From the NCBI GenBank assembly GCA_009996515.1, contig JAACZV010000002.1, forward strand, positions 58,117-122,116: a DNA stretch of 64,000 nucleotides, in the 5' to 3' direction. Positions 1 through 6,896 of this stretch are shown piece by piece (position 1 is the first letter of the stretch; each line of letters opens with the position of its first letter). The notes beneath the pieces were generated by a model. It saw only the letters and a list, made by a program, of their open reading frames with translations, had not been told where the DNA came from and did no database searches. Origin of the DNA: Comamonadaceae bacterium (lineage in GTDB: Bacteria; Pseudomonadota; Gammaproteobacteria; Burkholderiales; Burkholderiaceae_C). The translations under genes were made by a program, and so were the position numbers.

Positions 1-630
1 GGCCTCCACCAGGGCAACCAGGGCCTTGGGCGCGGACAGTAGGCCCAGCAGCTCGTCCACGTAGGCCGGGGTGTAGTCCAGGCGCTCGGCGATGCGCTTG
101 GAGTCCCAGCCCCAGCCGGCCAGGCGCTTCATGACCACGGCCACCTCGATGGGGCGCAGCGGGCGGCCCTCGTTGGACTTGACAAGGCCGATGGTGAAGT
201 CCTCCAGCGTGCTGCCCTTGGGGGCCGTGACACAGGGGAGGGTCGGGAGTTGGGCGCCCAGCTCGATGGCCCGGCGGGCGGCGCGCAGTCGGGTATGGCC
301 GTCCCGGACGTAGACCTTCCCGTCCTCGCCGACGAAGACGGCCAGGGCCTTGTCGGGGTAGAAGCCCTCGGCCAGGATGGAGCGGGCGATGCGCTCGATG
401 TGGGCGGCATACTCGGCCGTCTCGCCGCGGACGTTCAGGCCGGGCATCGCGTGAATCTCGGCGACCGGGACGCGCCAGAGGTCCCCCGAGGTGGCCCCGG
501 ATGCGCTCATGACCTTTTTGACGTTGCCCTGGCCGACCTCGTGGGCGAACTCCAGGGGGATGGATGCGAGGCCTTCGGCGGCCAGGTCTACGGACGGCGC
601 GGCGGCCGGGGCGTTGTTCTCGGTGCTCAT
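1..630 (-). CDS. ParB/Srx-fold nuclease-like protein, C-terminus off the left edge
   Basis: The first 210 codons are visible. After a roughly 45-residue leader comes a ParB N-terminal fold: LWRVPVAEI, then AVFVGEDGKVYVRDGHTRLRAAR (read in two parts around the DGHTRL box), then a KSNEGRPL segment and a helical part resembling the KorB/ParB helix-turn-helix (IAERLDYTPAYVDELL). In plasmids such proteins bind parS; phage relatives may instead be regulators or nucleases. It is the most distal visible early gene. The start ATG at 630 lacks a strong ribosome site. No ParA is visible, so partition is not established. Confidence 0.75.
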   Translation of the reverse strand, partial: MSTENNAPAAAPSVDLAAEGLASIPLEFAHEVGQGNVKKVMSASGATSGDLWRVPVAEIHAMPGLNVRGETAEYAAHIERIARSILAEGFYPDKALAVFVGEDGKVYVRDGHTRLRAARRAIELGAQLPTLPCVTAPKGSTLEDFTIGLVKSNEGRPLRPIEVAVVMKRLAGWGWDSKRIAERLDYTPAYVDELLGLLSAPKALVALVEA

Positions 631-669
631 GCGTGATGACTCATGGGTTACGGTGCGGAATGCACCCGA

Positions 670-688
670 AGGGCCCCAGGCGGGGCCT
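670..688 (-). other. GC-rich hairpin upstream of the ParB-like gene
   Basis: On the minus strand AGGCCCC and GGGGCCCT flank a GCCT loop, in the gap between the small early frames and the ParB-like start. There is no T-run, so it is more likely an mRNA processing or stability structure than an intrinsic terminator. A similar hairpin occurs at 1544-1567. Confidence 0.4.
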
Positions 689-703
689 ATCGGCTGGACT
701 CGT

Positions 704-769
704 TCACTGGGCCGGCGGCCTGGGTCTTCTCGCCAGGTCGGCGGACAGCAGGGCCAGGGCGGCGCTCAT
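704..769 (-). CDS. possible 21-residue peptide
   Basis: An ATG overlaps the stop of the preceding small gene (ATGA) and opens a 21-codon frame beginning MSAALALLSADLA. The overlap style matches the rest of the phage, but length is the only other evidence and there is no recognisable domain. It could be chance. Confidence 0.25.
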   Translation of the reverse strand: MSAALALLSADLARRPRPPAQ

Positions 770-873
770 TCGGTCACCTCCAGGGCCTCGCGCAGGGCAT
801 CGGCGGCGTCCTCCAGGCCCTCCAGGGCCAGGCGGTCGGCAGCCACATGGGCGGGGGTCAGGTCGTCGCTCAC
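766..873 (-). CDS. small acidic early protein, 35 aa
   Basis: A GTG start overlaps the stop codon of the upstream gene (GTGA) and sits five bases after a strong GGGAGGT ribosome site. The product (VSDDLTPAHVAADRLAL at its start) is acidic and helical, with no recognised domain. The ribosome site and four-base overlap make translation likely. T7-like phages often carry such small early host-takeover proteins, but no function can be assigned here. Confidence 0.55.
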   Translation of the reverse strand: MSDDLTPAHVAADRLALEGLEDAADALREALEVTE

Positions 874-1544
874 TTCGCACCTCCCAGCAGCGGCAGCAGG
901 TCGGCCAGCAGGTCAACCCGGCGGATTTCCACCCGGTCCAGGGTCACGGCGCCCTGGGCGTTGAACTCCCCGCGGATGTAGTGGGGCTCGGGGGCCCAGC
1001 AGCGGCCGGAGTAGTAGGAGGAGGAGAGCTCCACGCGCCAGCCGGCGGCCCTCAGTTCCCGGGCCTGCGCCTCCAGGCGGACGCGGCTGTCCGTGCGCTT
1101 CGCGGCCTCCTCGCGGATGGCCTGGGCGTAGGGTTTGCCGGCCTCCAGCAGGCGGCGCTTGATGGCACGGAGGAGGGCCAGCGAGTCCTGCCCGGCCCCG
1201 AAGGAGGGGGATGTGAACTCAACCCCGGGGATGCGGCGGACATCGGCCATGCCCACATGCGCGGCACCAGTCCAGGGAAGGGCCAGCGTGTCCAGGCCCC
1301 CGTAGATGCGGCCGTCGTCCTCGGCGCGGAGGGTGTAGGCGTTCCCCTCGGGGTCCTTCAGGTAGGCCCAGGCCGCCCAGTTGCCGATGTCAGCGCGCAG
1401 GCTGGTGACAGTCCACAGGCCCGCGGCCTGGCCCTTCTCGGTGAGCTCGCGGAGGCGCTCGTTGCGGCCCTCGCGGCGTGCTTTGGTGTCGGTCATTTCG
1501 TGTCGCGGCCTGTGGCCGGGTAGTCGGTGCCAGTCGCACCCCAT
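870..1544 (-). CDS. hypothetical early-region phage protein
   Basis: A 224-codon frame of unknown function. Two starts are possible: ATG at 1544, close to a GGGGGG stretch but at the foot of a hairpin (1544-1567), and ATG at 1496, giving 208 residues starting MTDTKARREGRNERLREL. The protein has a charged helical N-terminus, a central region with a GMADVRRIPGVEF segment, and a helical stretch rich in Arg, Lys and Glu near residues 135-175. No family was recognised. The stop overlaps the GTG of the downstream 35-residue gene, so the two are co-translated. Confidence 0.7.
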   Translation of the reverse strand: MGCDWHRLPGHRPRHEMTDTKARREGRNERLRELTEKGQAAGLWTVTSLRADIGNWAAWAYLKDPEGNAYTLRAEDDGRIYGGLDTLALPWTGAAHVGMADVRRIPGVEFTSPSFGAGQDSLALLRAIKRRLLEAGKPYAQAIREEAAKRTDSRVRLEAQARELRAAGWRVELSSSYYSGRCWAPEPHYIRGEFNAQGAVTLDRVEIRRVDLLADLLPLLGGAK

Positions 1545-1590
1545 AGGACCCCCCGCAGGGGCCCTAGGCGGGTGAAACCGTCCGGGGTGT

Positions 1591-1599
1591 CGGACGATT
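1591..1599 (-). promoter_or_regulatory. ATCGTCCG box
   Basis: On the minus strand AATCGTCCG lies just after the stop of the gene ending at 1608. Related boxes lie at 2207-2215 (diverged), 37124-37131, 37141-37149, 39653-39661 (one change) and 39662-39670, mostly right after stop codons and beside the polymerase gene. It may be a regulator-binding or polymerase-associated element. Confidence 0.35.
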
Positions 1600-1607
1600 G
1601 GGCGGAG

Positions 1608-2192
1608 TTAGGCCGCCTGGTCCACTGCGGTGACCTCCTGGGGGGCGAAGCTCAGACCGACGAAGGGGGCCGCCAGGGCCACGGCCTGCCGCATCGTTGC
1701 CCCCTGGGACAGGTGAAGGGCGACATGCAGGACAAACCGGGCTTGATCCTCGGGGAACGCCCCATAGGCATCATTGAAGGTTGATTGGCCCTCGGTGTCG
1801 GCCCGGTAGACCAGGAGCTCTAGCGAGTCCTTCCCGAATGCCTGGGCGACCTGGGCGGCCTGGATGCGGGCCAGCTCCACCTCATGGGCATAGGAGAACG
1901 TCAGGCCGTGGATGTAGTGGCCCAGGTCATGCAAGTAGCGGAAGGCGTAATTGGCCTCAGCGGACCCGTAGACGGTGGAGTCGCTGCCACCGGACCAGAC
2001 GCGCATCGCCCGGCGGGTCTTCAGGCAGTCGGCAATCTCGGCCATCAGGGCCGGGTAGGTCCCCGGGGCATCGTCAGCCGGCCAGTAGCCAAACCCGATG
2101 TCTTTGGCGGCGCGGGCGGCCCGGGTGATGAAGAAGCGGCCCAGGTGGCGGCCGGCGGTGGCGATGGTGTGGGCGTTGATTGCGGTTTGCAT
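1608..2192 (-). CDS. hypothetical phage protein with a His/Asp cluster
   Basis: The preferred start is ATG 2192 (MQTAINAHTIATAGRHL), about nine bases after AAGGA; an ATG at 2231 overlapping the previous stop would add 13 residues. The product is about 194 aa. The central YLHDLGHYIHGLTF followed by HEVELARIQ suggests a helical metal-binding site, though I could not place it in a named family. It lies in the small-gene block between the packaged ends and the ParB-like gene, where T7-like phages keep early genes. Function unknown. Confidence 0.7.
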   Translation of the reverse strand: MQTAINAHTIATAGRHLGRFFITRAARAAKDIGFGYWPADDAPGTYPALMAEIADCLKTRRAMRVWSGGSDSTVYGSAEANYAFRYLHDLGHYIHGLTFSYAHEVELARIQAAQVAQAFGKDSLELLVYRADTEGQSTFNDAYGAFPEDQARFVLHVALHLSQGATMRQAVALAAPFVGLSFAPQEVTAVDQAA

Positions 2193-2230
2193 GGGTCTTA
2201 ATCCTTCGGACGGTTTGAGAAAACGGAGCA

Positions 2231-2314
2231 TTAGGCGGACTTAGGGCGGGCCCAGGCATACACCAGCAGCGCGAGCTCTATGGTGATGGTCAGGGCAATC
2301 ATCTTGTGATCCAT
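2231..2314 (-). CDS. 27-residue membrane peptide, first gene after the regulatory region
   Basis: ATG 2314 follows a GAGGGA ribosome site by seven bases. The product begins MDHKMIALTITIELALLVYA, a single hydrophobic segment followed by a basic WARPKSA tail. It is the first gene after the promoter/operator at 2358-2389, so it is likely expressed early. Its TAA overlaps an alternative ATG of the next gene. No family recognised. Confidence 0.5.
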   Translation of the reverse strand: MDHKMIALTITIELALLVYAWARPKSA

Positions 2315-2357
2315 CGGTGGTCCCTCGTTGTGTTGCACCGGGATTGGTGCGACGGAT

Positions 2358-2389
2358 CGAACTGTCCCACAAATCGTACGAACTGTCAA
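2358..2389 (-). promoter_or_regulatory. early leftward promoter with two operator-like direct repeats
   Basis: On the minus strand a perfect TTGACA (2389-2384) is followed after 17 bases by a weak -10 (GACAGT, 2366-2361). GACAGTTCG occurs at 2387-2379 and again at 2366-2358, exactly 21 bp apart, two helical turns, covering both promoter elements. This looks like a host-sigma70 early promoter under cooperative repression, as a prophage would need. The repressor is not identified. Confidence 0.5.
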
Positions 2390-2631
2390 CCCCCAGCGGC
2401 CTAGGAGGCTTCCGAGGGGTGGACGTGTAGGGTAGGGCCAGCCTGGGGCTAAAAGGGGCCTGGACGGGCCGCTAGGGGCCTTCCTGGGCATCCTATGGGG
2501 CGCACCTAGGGGCAAAAAAGCAAGTGCCCTTAGGGAAGGACACGAAACATAGCGACACGGCCCCCAGGAGGCAGCCCCCGGGCCCCTAGGCGTGCCCCGG
2601 CCAGGCCCCTAGAAGCTCCCCCGGGGGCGGC

Positions 2632-2652
2632 CCATGGATATGCAATCCATGG
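2632..2652. repeat. 8-5-8 perfect palindrome
   Basis: CCATGGAT and ATCCATGG flank ATGCA. It could be an operator or part of the packaging/termini region. It lies 13 bp from the 15-bp inverted repeat arm. Confidence 0.45.
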
Positions 2653-2686
2653 CAATCCTATACGAATCAACGACTTAGCGGAGTTT

Positions 2687-2719
2687 GGTGCCCTGCTGGT
2701 GCCCTGCTGGTGCCTGGTG
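2687..2719. repeat. 11-bp tandem repeats
   Basis: GGTGCCCTGCT occurs twice in tandem (2687-2697, 2698-2708), followed by the related GGTGCCTGGTG. The GGTGCC core is the complement of the GGCACC repeats clustered at the other end of the prophage (39691-39911). Confidence 0.5.
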
Positions 2720-2753
2720 AGGCTGGCGCTGTGCGCTGCGCGGGTCTCCGCTG

Positions 2754-2939
2754 TCAGGAACCGAGGGGGCCACGGGGGGAAGCTGGGCCGTTCTGCTCAT
2801 CCGATGCCCTCTGACATTTTTCTGCCAGATAGTCCCGACCCCTGCGAGGGGGCCCGAAGAGCCTCTCCAGGCCTCGCCAGGCTGCGAACAGGATGGCAGC
2901 CCCGAGGGCAGCCTTGAGGATGACCAGGGCTTCGTACAT
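2754..2939 (-). CDS. small membrane protein after the terminase (position of T7 gene 19.5)
   Basis: ATG 2939 gives 61 residues with one N-terminal membrane segment (ALVILKAALGAAILFAAW), then a basic, charged C-terminus. T7 also has a small membrane gene, 19.5, right after the large terminase; sequence homology is not claimed. No strong ribosome site is visible. An in-frame start at 3068 would add 43 residues of low-complexity leader and is less likely. Confidence 0.5.
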   Translation of the reverse strand: MYEALVILKAALGAAILFAAWRGLERLFGPPRRGRDYLAEKCQRASDEQNGPASPRGPLGS

Positions 2940-3104
2940 CGTCTGGAGTGTAGGTCTGTGGGCTGTCCAGACAGGAGGAAGCCGCAGGCTCACCTTAAGG
3001 TAACTAGAAGGGGAGAGGGAGGGGGCTGCCGGCGAAGGTCGGGGTATGGGAGCCGTGTAGGCCCCCATCCCGTCGCTAAGTCGTTGATGCTGCTGGCGAT
3101 GTCG

Positions 3105-4856
3105 CTAGTGCATCAGCCCGAACTCCGCCGCGATGAGGGAGGGCCGCTGGGCATCACCGCCGGCCAGCTCGATGAAGCGGTCAATCTCCGCCTGGCGCAG
3201 GGCCTCGCGGTGGTCTTCCTCGATCTGCTGGGTGTCACGGTCCATGACTTCGACCCAGTAGGCCACGGCCATAGCCAGGGCGTCCAGGCGGTCGTCCTTC
3301 GCCAGCGCACCCTTCTCGCGGGTGATGCGTGTGAGCTGGTAGAAGAGCTGGTAGCGGGCCTTCAGCTCCTCGCTGTAGCCGTTGTAGTTCTCGAAGTCGT
3401 CCGAGATGACCTTCGAGTCCACGATGAGCCTGTGCTGGTTCATCACGGGCTCCAGCGTGTCGATGATCCGGCGCTCCTTCTGGACGGAGCTGTGAATCTC
3501 CTCGATGGCGCACGGGTGGGTGCGCAGCAGGAACGGGGACAGGAGCTTGGTGAACATGCCGTCGCCGAAGTTGGACTCAACGATGATCTGGTTGACCCCG
3601 TACCGCTTGGCCTCGTCGGCGAGCTTCTGGAGGTTCTCGTCCGAGTAGCCGCCCTTCAGTCCCTTGGCACGCATGACGAACAGGTAGCCGTTGAGCATGG
3701 CAACGATGGCATAGCCCAGCTCGTCGCTGCCGCGGCCGGCCGGGTCAATCGCCATGACCACCCCCGTGTATGGGACGTAGTTCTCCTTCGAGAGCCACAT
3801 CGGCCGGTGCAGGCGGTCGCCGGCCAGGCCGACAGTCGGGAGGTCATTGCGCACCAGCTCGGGGCTTGAGGCCCACACGGCCTTGATGGGGCCCATCTTC
3901 AGGTCGCAGTCCAGGACCATGAGGTCGGACAGCTTGAGCGGGAACTTGTCCGCGTCGCTGAAGCTCGGGTCCAGCATGAACTGCATGGCGAAGCCGCTGC
4001 GCCCGTAGGACGCCTCGCGCTCCACGAGGTCCAGGTCGTCGAACCGCTTGGGGTCCGAGGGGGCTCCCCGGCCGGAGCAGGCTGTTCCCAGCGAGGGGTC
4101 GCCGGCCAGCATCTCCAAGATCATCGGAGCCAGTCGCTCACCGTAGCGGGCGGCCTGGGTCGGGCCTGGATACCTGGCGGGCCACACGCGCATGATGTAG
4201 CCGCGCTGCTCCAGGGCGGAGTAGAGCGTCATCTCCGTTTGGGGCGTGCCCAGGTAGACGATACGGCTGGTTGGGAGCGGCTTCAGGATGGCGTCGAACT
4301 CCTGGACCAGGGAGGCCAGGCGGTCGCGCATCAACTGCGTCATGGAGTTGCCCACCACCTCCACGTCGTCGGGGATGATGATGTCGGCACGCGAACCCGT
4401 GAGCTGGCCGGTGATGCCCACCGACTTCACGGATGGTGAGTGGTCGGGGCGGGCAGGGCCTACGTCGAAGGACAGGCTGGAGTCGCGCTGGCCTGGGCGG
4501 GCCTTGAGGTGGGCGCACATAGGCAGCTCGTGGATGAGCCGCTTCACGAAGGTGCTGAAGGCGTCCGCCCGGTCCTTCGAGGCGGAGACCACCATGATCT
4601 TCAGGTTGGGGTCCCGGAGGAGGTGCCACACCACGAAGGCGGAGGTGATCCAGCTCTTCCCCACGCCCCGGAAGGCTTCGATGATGGCCCGCTTGGGGCC
4701 GTGCTGGAGGAAGTGCGCGATGTCGTACTGAACGGGGGTGGGGTCAGGCAGTCCCAGGTGCTTCCACACCACATACATGAAGTTGCGGAAGTCGCCCAGG
4801 ACCGGATCGACCGCGAGCTTTGAGGCGTGCGCGGTCGGGGTCAGGTTGGTGTTCAG
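3105..4856 (-). CDS. terminase large subunit (T7 gp19-like), probable CTG start
   Basis: The packaging ATPase/nuclease. The Walker A-like loop is AFRGVGKSW, followed by KIMVVSASKDRADAF; the acidic ATPase motif is IIIPDDVEV; the nuclease domain shows VVMAIDPAGRGSDE, IIVESNFGDG and KDDRLDALAMA. T7 homology begins well upstream of the first ATG (4778): VDPVLGDFRNFMYVVWKHL aligns with the T7 gp19 N-terminus. No ATG, GTG or TTG occurs upstream in frame. A CTG at 4856 overlaps the small-terminase stop (CTGA) and gives 583 aa against 586 in T7. The CTG start is inferred from length, homology and overlap. Confidence 0.95.
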   Translation of the reverse strand: MNTNLTPTAHASKLAVDPVLGDFRNFMYVVWKHLGLPDPTPVQYDIAHFLQHGPKRAIIEAFRGVGKSWITSAFVVWHLLRDPNLKIMVVSASKDRADAFSTFVKRLIHELPMCAHLKARPGQRDSSLSFDVGPARPDHSPSVKSVGITGQLTGSRADIIIPDDVEVVGNSMTQLMRDRLASLVQEFDAILKPLPTSRIVYLGTPQTEMTLYSALEQRGYIMRVWPARYPGPTQAARYGERLAPMILEMLAGDPSLGTACSGRGAPSDPKRFDDLDLVEREASYGRSGFAMQFMLDPSFSDADKFPLKLSDLMVLDCDLKMGPIKAVWASSPELVRNDLPTVGLAGDRLHRPMWLSKENYVPYTGVVMAIDPAGRGSDELGYAIVAMLNGYLFVMRAKGLKGGYSDENLQKLADEAKRYGVNQIIVESNFGDGMFTKLLSPFLLRTHPCAIEEIHSSVQKERRIIDTLEPVMNQHRLIVDSKVISDDFENYNGYSEELKARYQLFYQLTRITREKGALAKDDRLDALAMAVAYWVEVMDRDTQQIEEDHREALRQAEIDRFIELAGGDAQRPSLIAAEFGLMH

Positions 4857-5074
4857 TGGTTGATGCCTTGGGCGGCGAAGGGCAGGGAATCGGTCAGGGC
4901 CTTCATCGGCGTGTCAGGGACGCCGGGCAGGGCTTCGACGTTGTTGTCCTTGAGGAACTGGCGGATGACACTGAGGTCGGCAGCGGTGGCCGTGCCGTCC
5001 TTGATGCGCTTGGCCAGCTCAAGAGCGAACGCGCCGTGCAGGGCGTTGAGGGCCTCCTTGGTGGCTTGGCTCAT
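4853..5074 (-). CDS. terminase small subunit (T7 gp18-like)
   Basis: A 73-residue helical protein starting MSQATKEALNALHGAF, with RIKDGTATAADLSVIRQFLK and DNNVEAL, the pattern of T7 gp18-type DNA maturase A. It should recognise the packaging site and regulate the large subunit, which follows with a four-base CTGA overlap. Its start overlaps the holin stop. Somewhat shorter than T7 gp18 (about 89 aa). Confidence 0.85.
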   Translation of the reverse strand: MSQATKEALNALHGAFALELAKRIKDGTATAADLSVIRQFLKDNNVEALPGVPDTPMKALTDSLPFAAQGINH

Positions 5075-5355
5075 TGGCCGCCTCCCAGGCGCTTGGACAG
5101 GACGCTCTCCAGCGCGCTGGTGCCCAGGGAGGCCAGGCCGGCGGCCACGCCATACATGACCAGGGGGTCAGCGGAGGGGAACAGGAGGGCCGTGGCGCCC
5201 GCAGCAGCGCCGATGCCGGCACTCACCAGGGCGCGGCCGAAGGTAACGCGGAGGGTCAGCGGCTCGGCGCCGGCCAGCAGCTTCCCGATGCCGATTGCGG
5301 CACCGATGAAGGCCAGCACGCCGAGGAACCGCTCGGGGTGTTCTTGGGGGTTCAT
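5071..5355 (-). CDS. holin-like membrane protein (position of T7 gene 17.5)
   Basis: 94 residues with two to three hydrophobic segments (FLGVLAFIGAAIGIGKLL, ALVSAGIGAAAGATALL, VMYGVAAGLASLG) and a basic C-terminus ending LSKRLGGGQ. It lies directly before the terminase pair, where T7 has its holin 17.5. It should permeabilise the inner membrane at lysis so the amidase can reach the wall. The holin call rests on size, topology and position. A second small membrane protein (34872-35057) could share or antagonise the role. Confidence 0.7.
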   Translation of the reverse strand: MNPQEHPERFLGVLAFIGAAIGIGKLLAGAEPLTLRVTFGRALVSAGIGAAAGATALLFPSADPLVMYGVAAGLASLGTSALESVLSKRLGGGQ

Positions 5356-5552
5356 GCCTTGGGTTGTCGATAGGTCAGGAGCCAGTGGGCGAAGTCGGGG
5401 TTGTCGCGAAGGGCCAGGGACAGGCCGGCCGCCAGGGCACGCAGGTAGGTCTCCTCGGTGTCGCAGCCGTACTCACGGCCTTTGGAGTGGAGGATTGCGT
5501 GGAAGGTTTCGTGGAGCAGGGGGTACACGGTCTCAGGGGACAGGAGCCTCAT
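5352..5552 (-). CDS. hypothetical phage protein, 66 aa
   Basis: ATG 5552 follows AAGGA and lies inside the 3' end of the upstream gene (20-base overlap). The protein begins MRLLSPETVYPLLHETFHAI and is helical with a HETFHAILHSKGREYGC stretch. The HExxH-like spacing (HETFH) is suggestive but too short to call a metalloprotease. It sits between the host-specificity accessory genes and the holin. No family recognised. Confidence 0.6.
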   Translation of the reverse strand: MRLLSPETVYPLLHETFHAILHSKGREYGCDTEETYLRALAAGLSLALRDNPDFAHWLLTYRQPKA

Positions 5553-5835
5553 CGGTTCCTTGGGTGTCCCCCGCTGCGCCGAGCAGGTAACCCTCCCGGT
5601 AGCCGGCCGCGAACGGGTAGAGGCGGAGGCGCGGGTCCTCGTCGAGGTCCTCCAGGGGGACGGCCAGGTACTCGTGCCACAGGGGCTGCTTGCCGTCTCG
5701 GCGGGCCTCCTCATCCACGTAGACCTGGAAGACCAGCGTGGATGTCCCGGCGGCGAAGTCATGCTCAACGCGGAGCAGCCGGTGGTAACGGGCGGGGGCC
5801 CCGTGCGGGGTGGTGAAGTCGGAGAGGAGTGCCAT
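5533..5835 (-). CDS. hypothetical tail-module protein, 100 aa
   Basis: Begins MALLSDFTTPHGAPARYHRL; predicted mostly beta with an acidic C-terminal half (PLEDLDEDPRLRLYPF). It follows the fibre accessory genes and precedes the holin, so a virion or fibre-assembly role is plausible. No family recognised. Confidence 0.65.
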   Translation of the reverse strand: MALLSDFTTPHGAPARYHRLLRVEHDFAAGTSTLVFQVYVDEEARRDGKQPLWHEYLAVPLEDLDEDPRLRLYPFAAGYREGYLLGAAGDTQGTDEAPVP

Positions 5836-5838
5836 GGG

Positions 5839-6597
5839 TTAGTCGTAGATGGAAGCGTCGAGCATGCAAATGCCGCCATTCGAGGCGTTGCCCCAGGAGT
5901 AGGGGTCCGCCCCGAACGGTCCCGCCCCGTAGCTGGTGAAGACCTCGTAGGTGATGTAGTCGAGCCGCAGCGTCGTCCCCCGGCGGCAGTACGCCCCCTC
6001 GCGGCGGGCGAAGTCGATGCCCGTCTCGCGCTCCCAATCGGACTGGCCGGATGGCCTGTCGAAATACTCCCGGTGCTCCTCCCCCACCGTGGGCAGGATG
6101 AAGCAAGGCTTGGACAGCGCCGCGATGCCGATGGAGCCGAACAGAGGCGGGCGGGCATACACGGCGAAGGGCATGAGGTGGCGGTGGCCGGCGTCGAAGG
6201 ACAGGGCCCCCGAGGCCGTGTAGAGGCACATCCCGTAGGAGGCCCCTGACGGGGGGACCGTGCCGTAGCGGAAGACATACACCTCGGGCCTGGAAGGGGC
6301 CACCGTGTTGCGGTGGTAGGCGGTGATGGTGATGGAGGAGCCCCCGCCAGAGGCTGTGACCGCAGGAGGGGCGTAGCTCACATCCGCCCCAACGTCGGGC
6401 AGCGTTATGGCGACCACGCAGTCCGGCGGGGCGGGGGTCGAAAGGACCCACCCCGACCTCCGCATGGTGCTGGTGTCGTAGGCATTGGTCGGAAGGGTTT
6501 GGACGGGGGAGGCCTTGCCAACGAAGTAGGGCGTGGGGACCTCCGTGGAGACGGTGAGGAACCCGCTGGGGTTCTCCAGGTGGAATCCGTAGGTCAT
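5839..6597 (-). CDS. fibre-module accessory protein, 252 aa
   Basis: Begins MTYGFHLENPSGFLTVSTEV; rich in Gly, Ser, Thr and aromatics with no hydrophobic membrane segment, as in beta-structured virion proteins. It starts on the stop of the 100-residue gene upstream (ATGA). In many siphophages a gpJ-like host-specificity protein is followed by proteins of about 100 and 250 aa with N-termini of this kind; the pair here may have travelled with the gpJ-like part of the fibre. Function inferred from position and general character only. Confidence 0.6.
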   Translation of the reverse strand: MTYGFHLENPSGFLTVSTEVPTPYFVGKASPVQTLPTNAYDTSTMRRSGWVLSTPAPPDCVVAITLPDVGADVSYAPPAVTASGGGSSITITAYHRNTVAPSRPEVYVFRYGTVPPSGASYGMCLYTASGALSFDAGHRHLMPFAVYARPPLFGSIGIAALSKPCFILPTVGEEHREYFDRPSGQSDWERETGIDFARREGAYCRRGTTLRLDYITYEVFTSYGAGPFGADPYSWGNASNGGICMLDASIYD

Positions 6598-6896
6598 CGG
6601 GCGAAAACGAGGAGGCGGGTGTTGTCGAACAGGAGGCCTTGGGAGGGGTCGGCCTGGCGCGTCCAGGAGACGCGGGGGACGCCTCCAACAGTCGCGGAGG
6701 TGGTGTCGTGGACCCCGCCCCGGTCCAGCACGCAGTAGAGCGAGCGGCCCGTCAGGTGACTTCCTGGGTACTCCTTGAAGCCGGACTGGCTGTTGTTGGG
6801 GATGACCAGGATGTCAACCAGGGCGCCGCCTGCATGGGCCACGGAGCTGAACGTCACGAGGCCGGAGGTGTCCAGCACTTGAATGCCCCAGGTCAC
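6594..6896 (-). CDS. fibre-module accessory protein, 100 aa
   Basis: A GTG overlaps the stop of the tail fibre gene (GTGA) and opens VTWGIQVLDTSGLVTFSSVA, an apparently beta-rich protein. Small proteins of this kind often follow gpJ-like host-specificity proteins. It is translationally coupled on both sides: fibre upstream, 252-residue protein downstream. Exact role unknown; virion decoration or fibre assembly is inferred. Confidence 0.65.
   Translation of the reverse strand: MTWGIQVLDTSGLVTFSSVAHAGGALVDILVIPNNSQSGFKEYPGSHLTGRSLYCVLDRGGVHDTTSATVGGVPRVSWTRQADPSQGLLFDNTRLLVFAR

Larger units (their letters stand above)
2315..2753. other. non-coding, repeat-rich junction region; probable joined phage ends and early control region
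   Basis: About 440 bp separate the last late gene (small membrane gene ending at 2754) from the first early gene. I see no credible gene here. It holds a TTGACA promoter with two operator-like repeats, at least seven imperfect copies of CCTAGGGG between about 2398 and 2615, a perfect 8-5-8 palindrome (2632-2652), a 15-bp repeat whose inverse is at 3074, and 11-bp tandem repeats (2687-2719). T7 has CCTAAAG arrays next to its terminal repeat, so the analogy supports this as the fused termini. Confidence 0.55.
2666..3088. repeat. 15-bp perfect inverted repeat arms at 2666-2680 and 3074-3088
   Basis: ATCAACGACTTAGCG at 2666-2680 and its exact complement at 3074-3088 bracket the small membrane gene after the terminase and part of the non-coding junction. 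A perfect 15-mer inverse pair within 410 bp is unlikely by chance. Possible roles are terminase recognition or hairpin processing at the genome ends. Confidence 0.5.

Noticed and set aside
2699..2917. 72-codon plus-strand frame in the phage junction region
   Set aside because: It would be the only plus-strand phage gene, overlaps the small membrane gene and has no ribosome site or motif.
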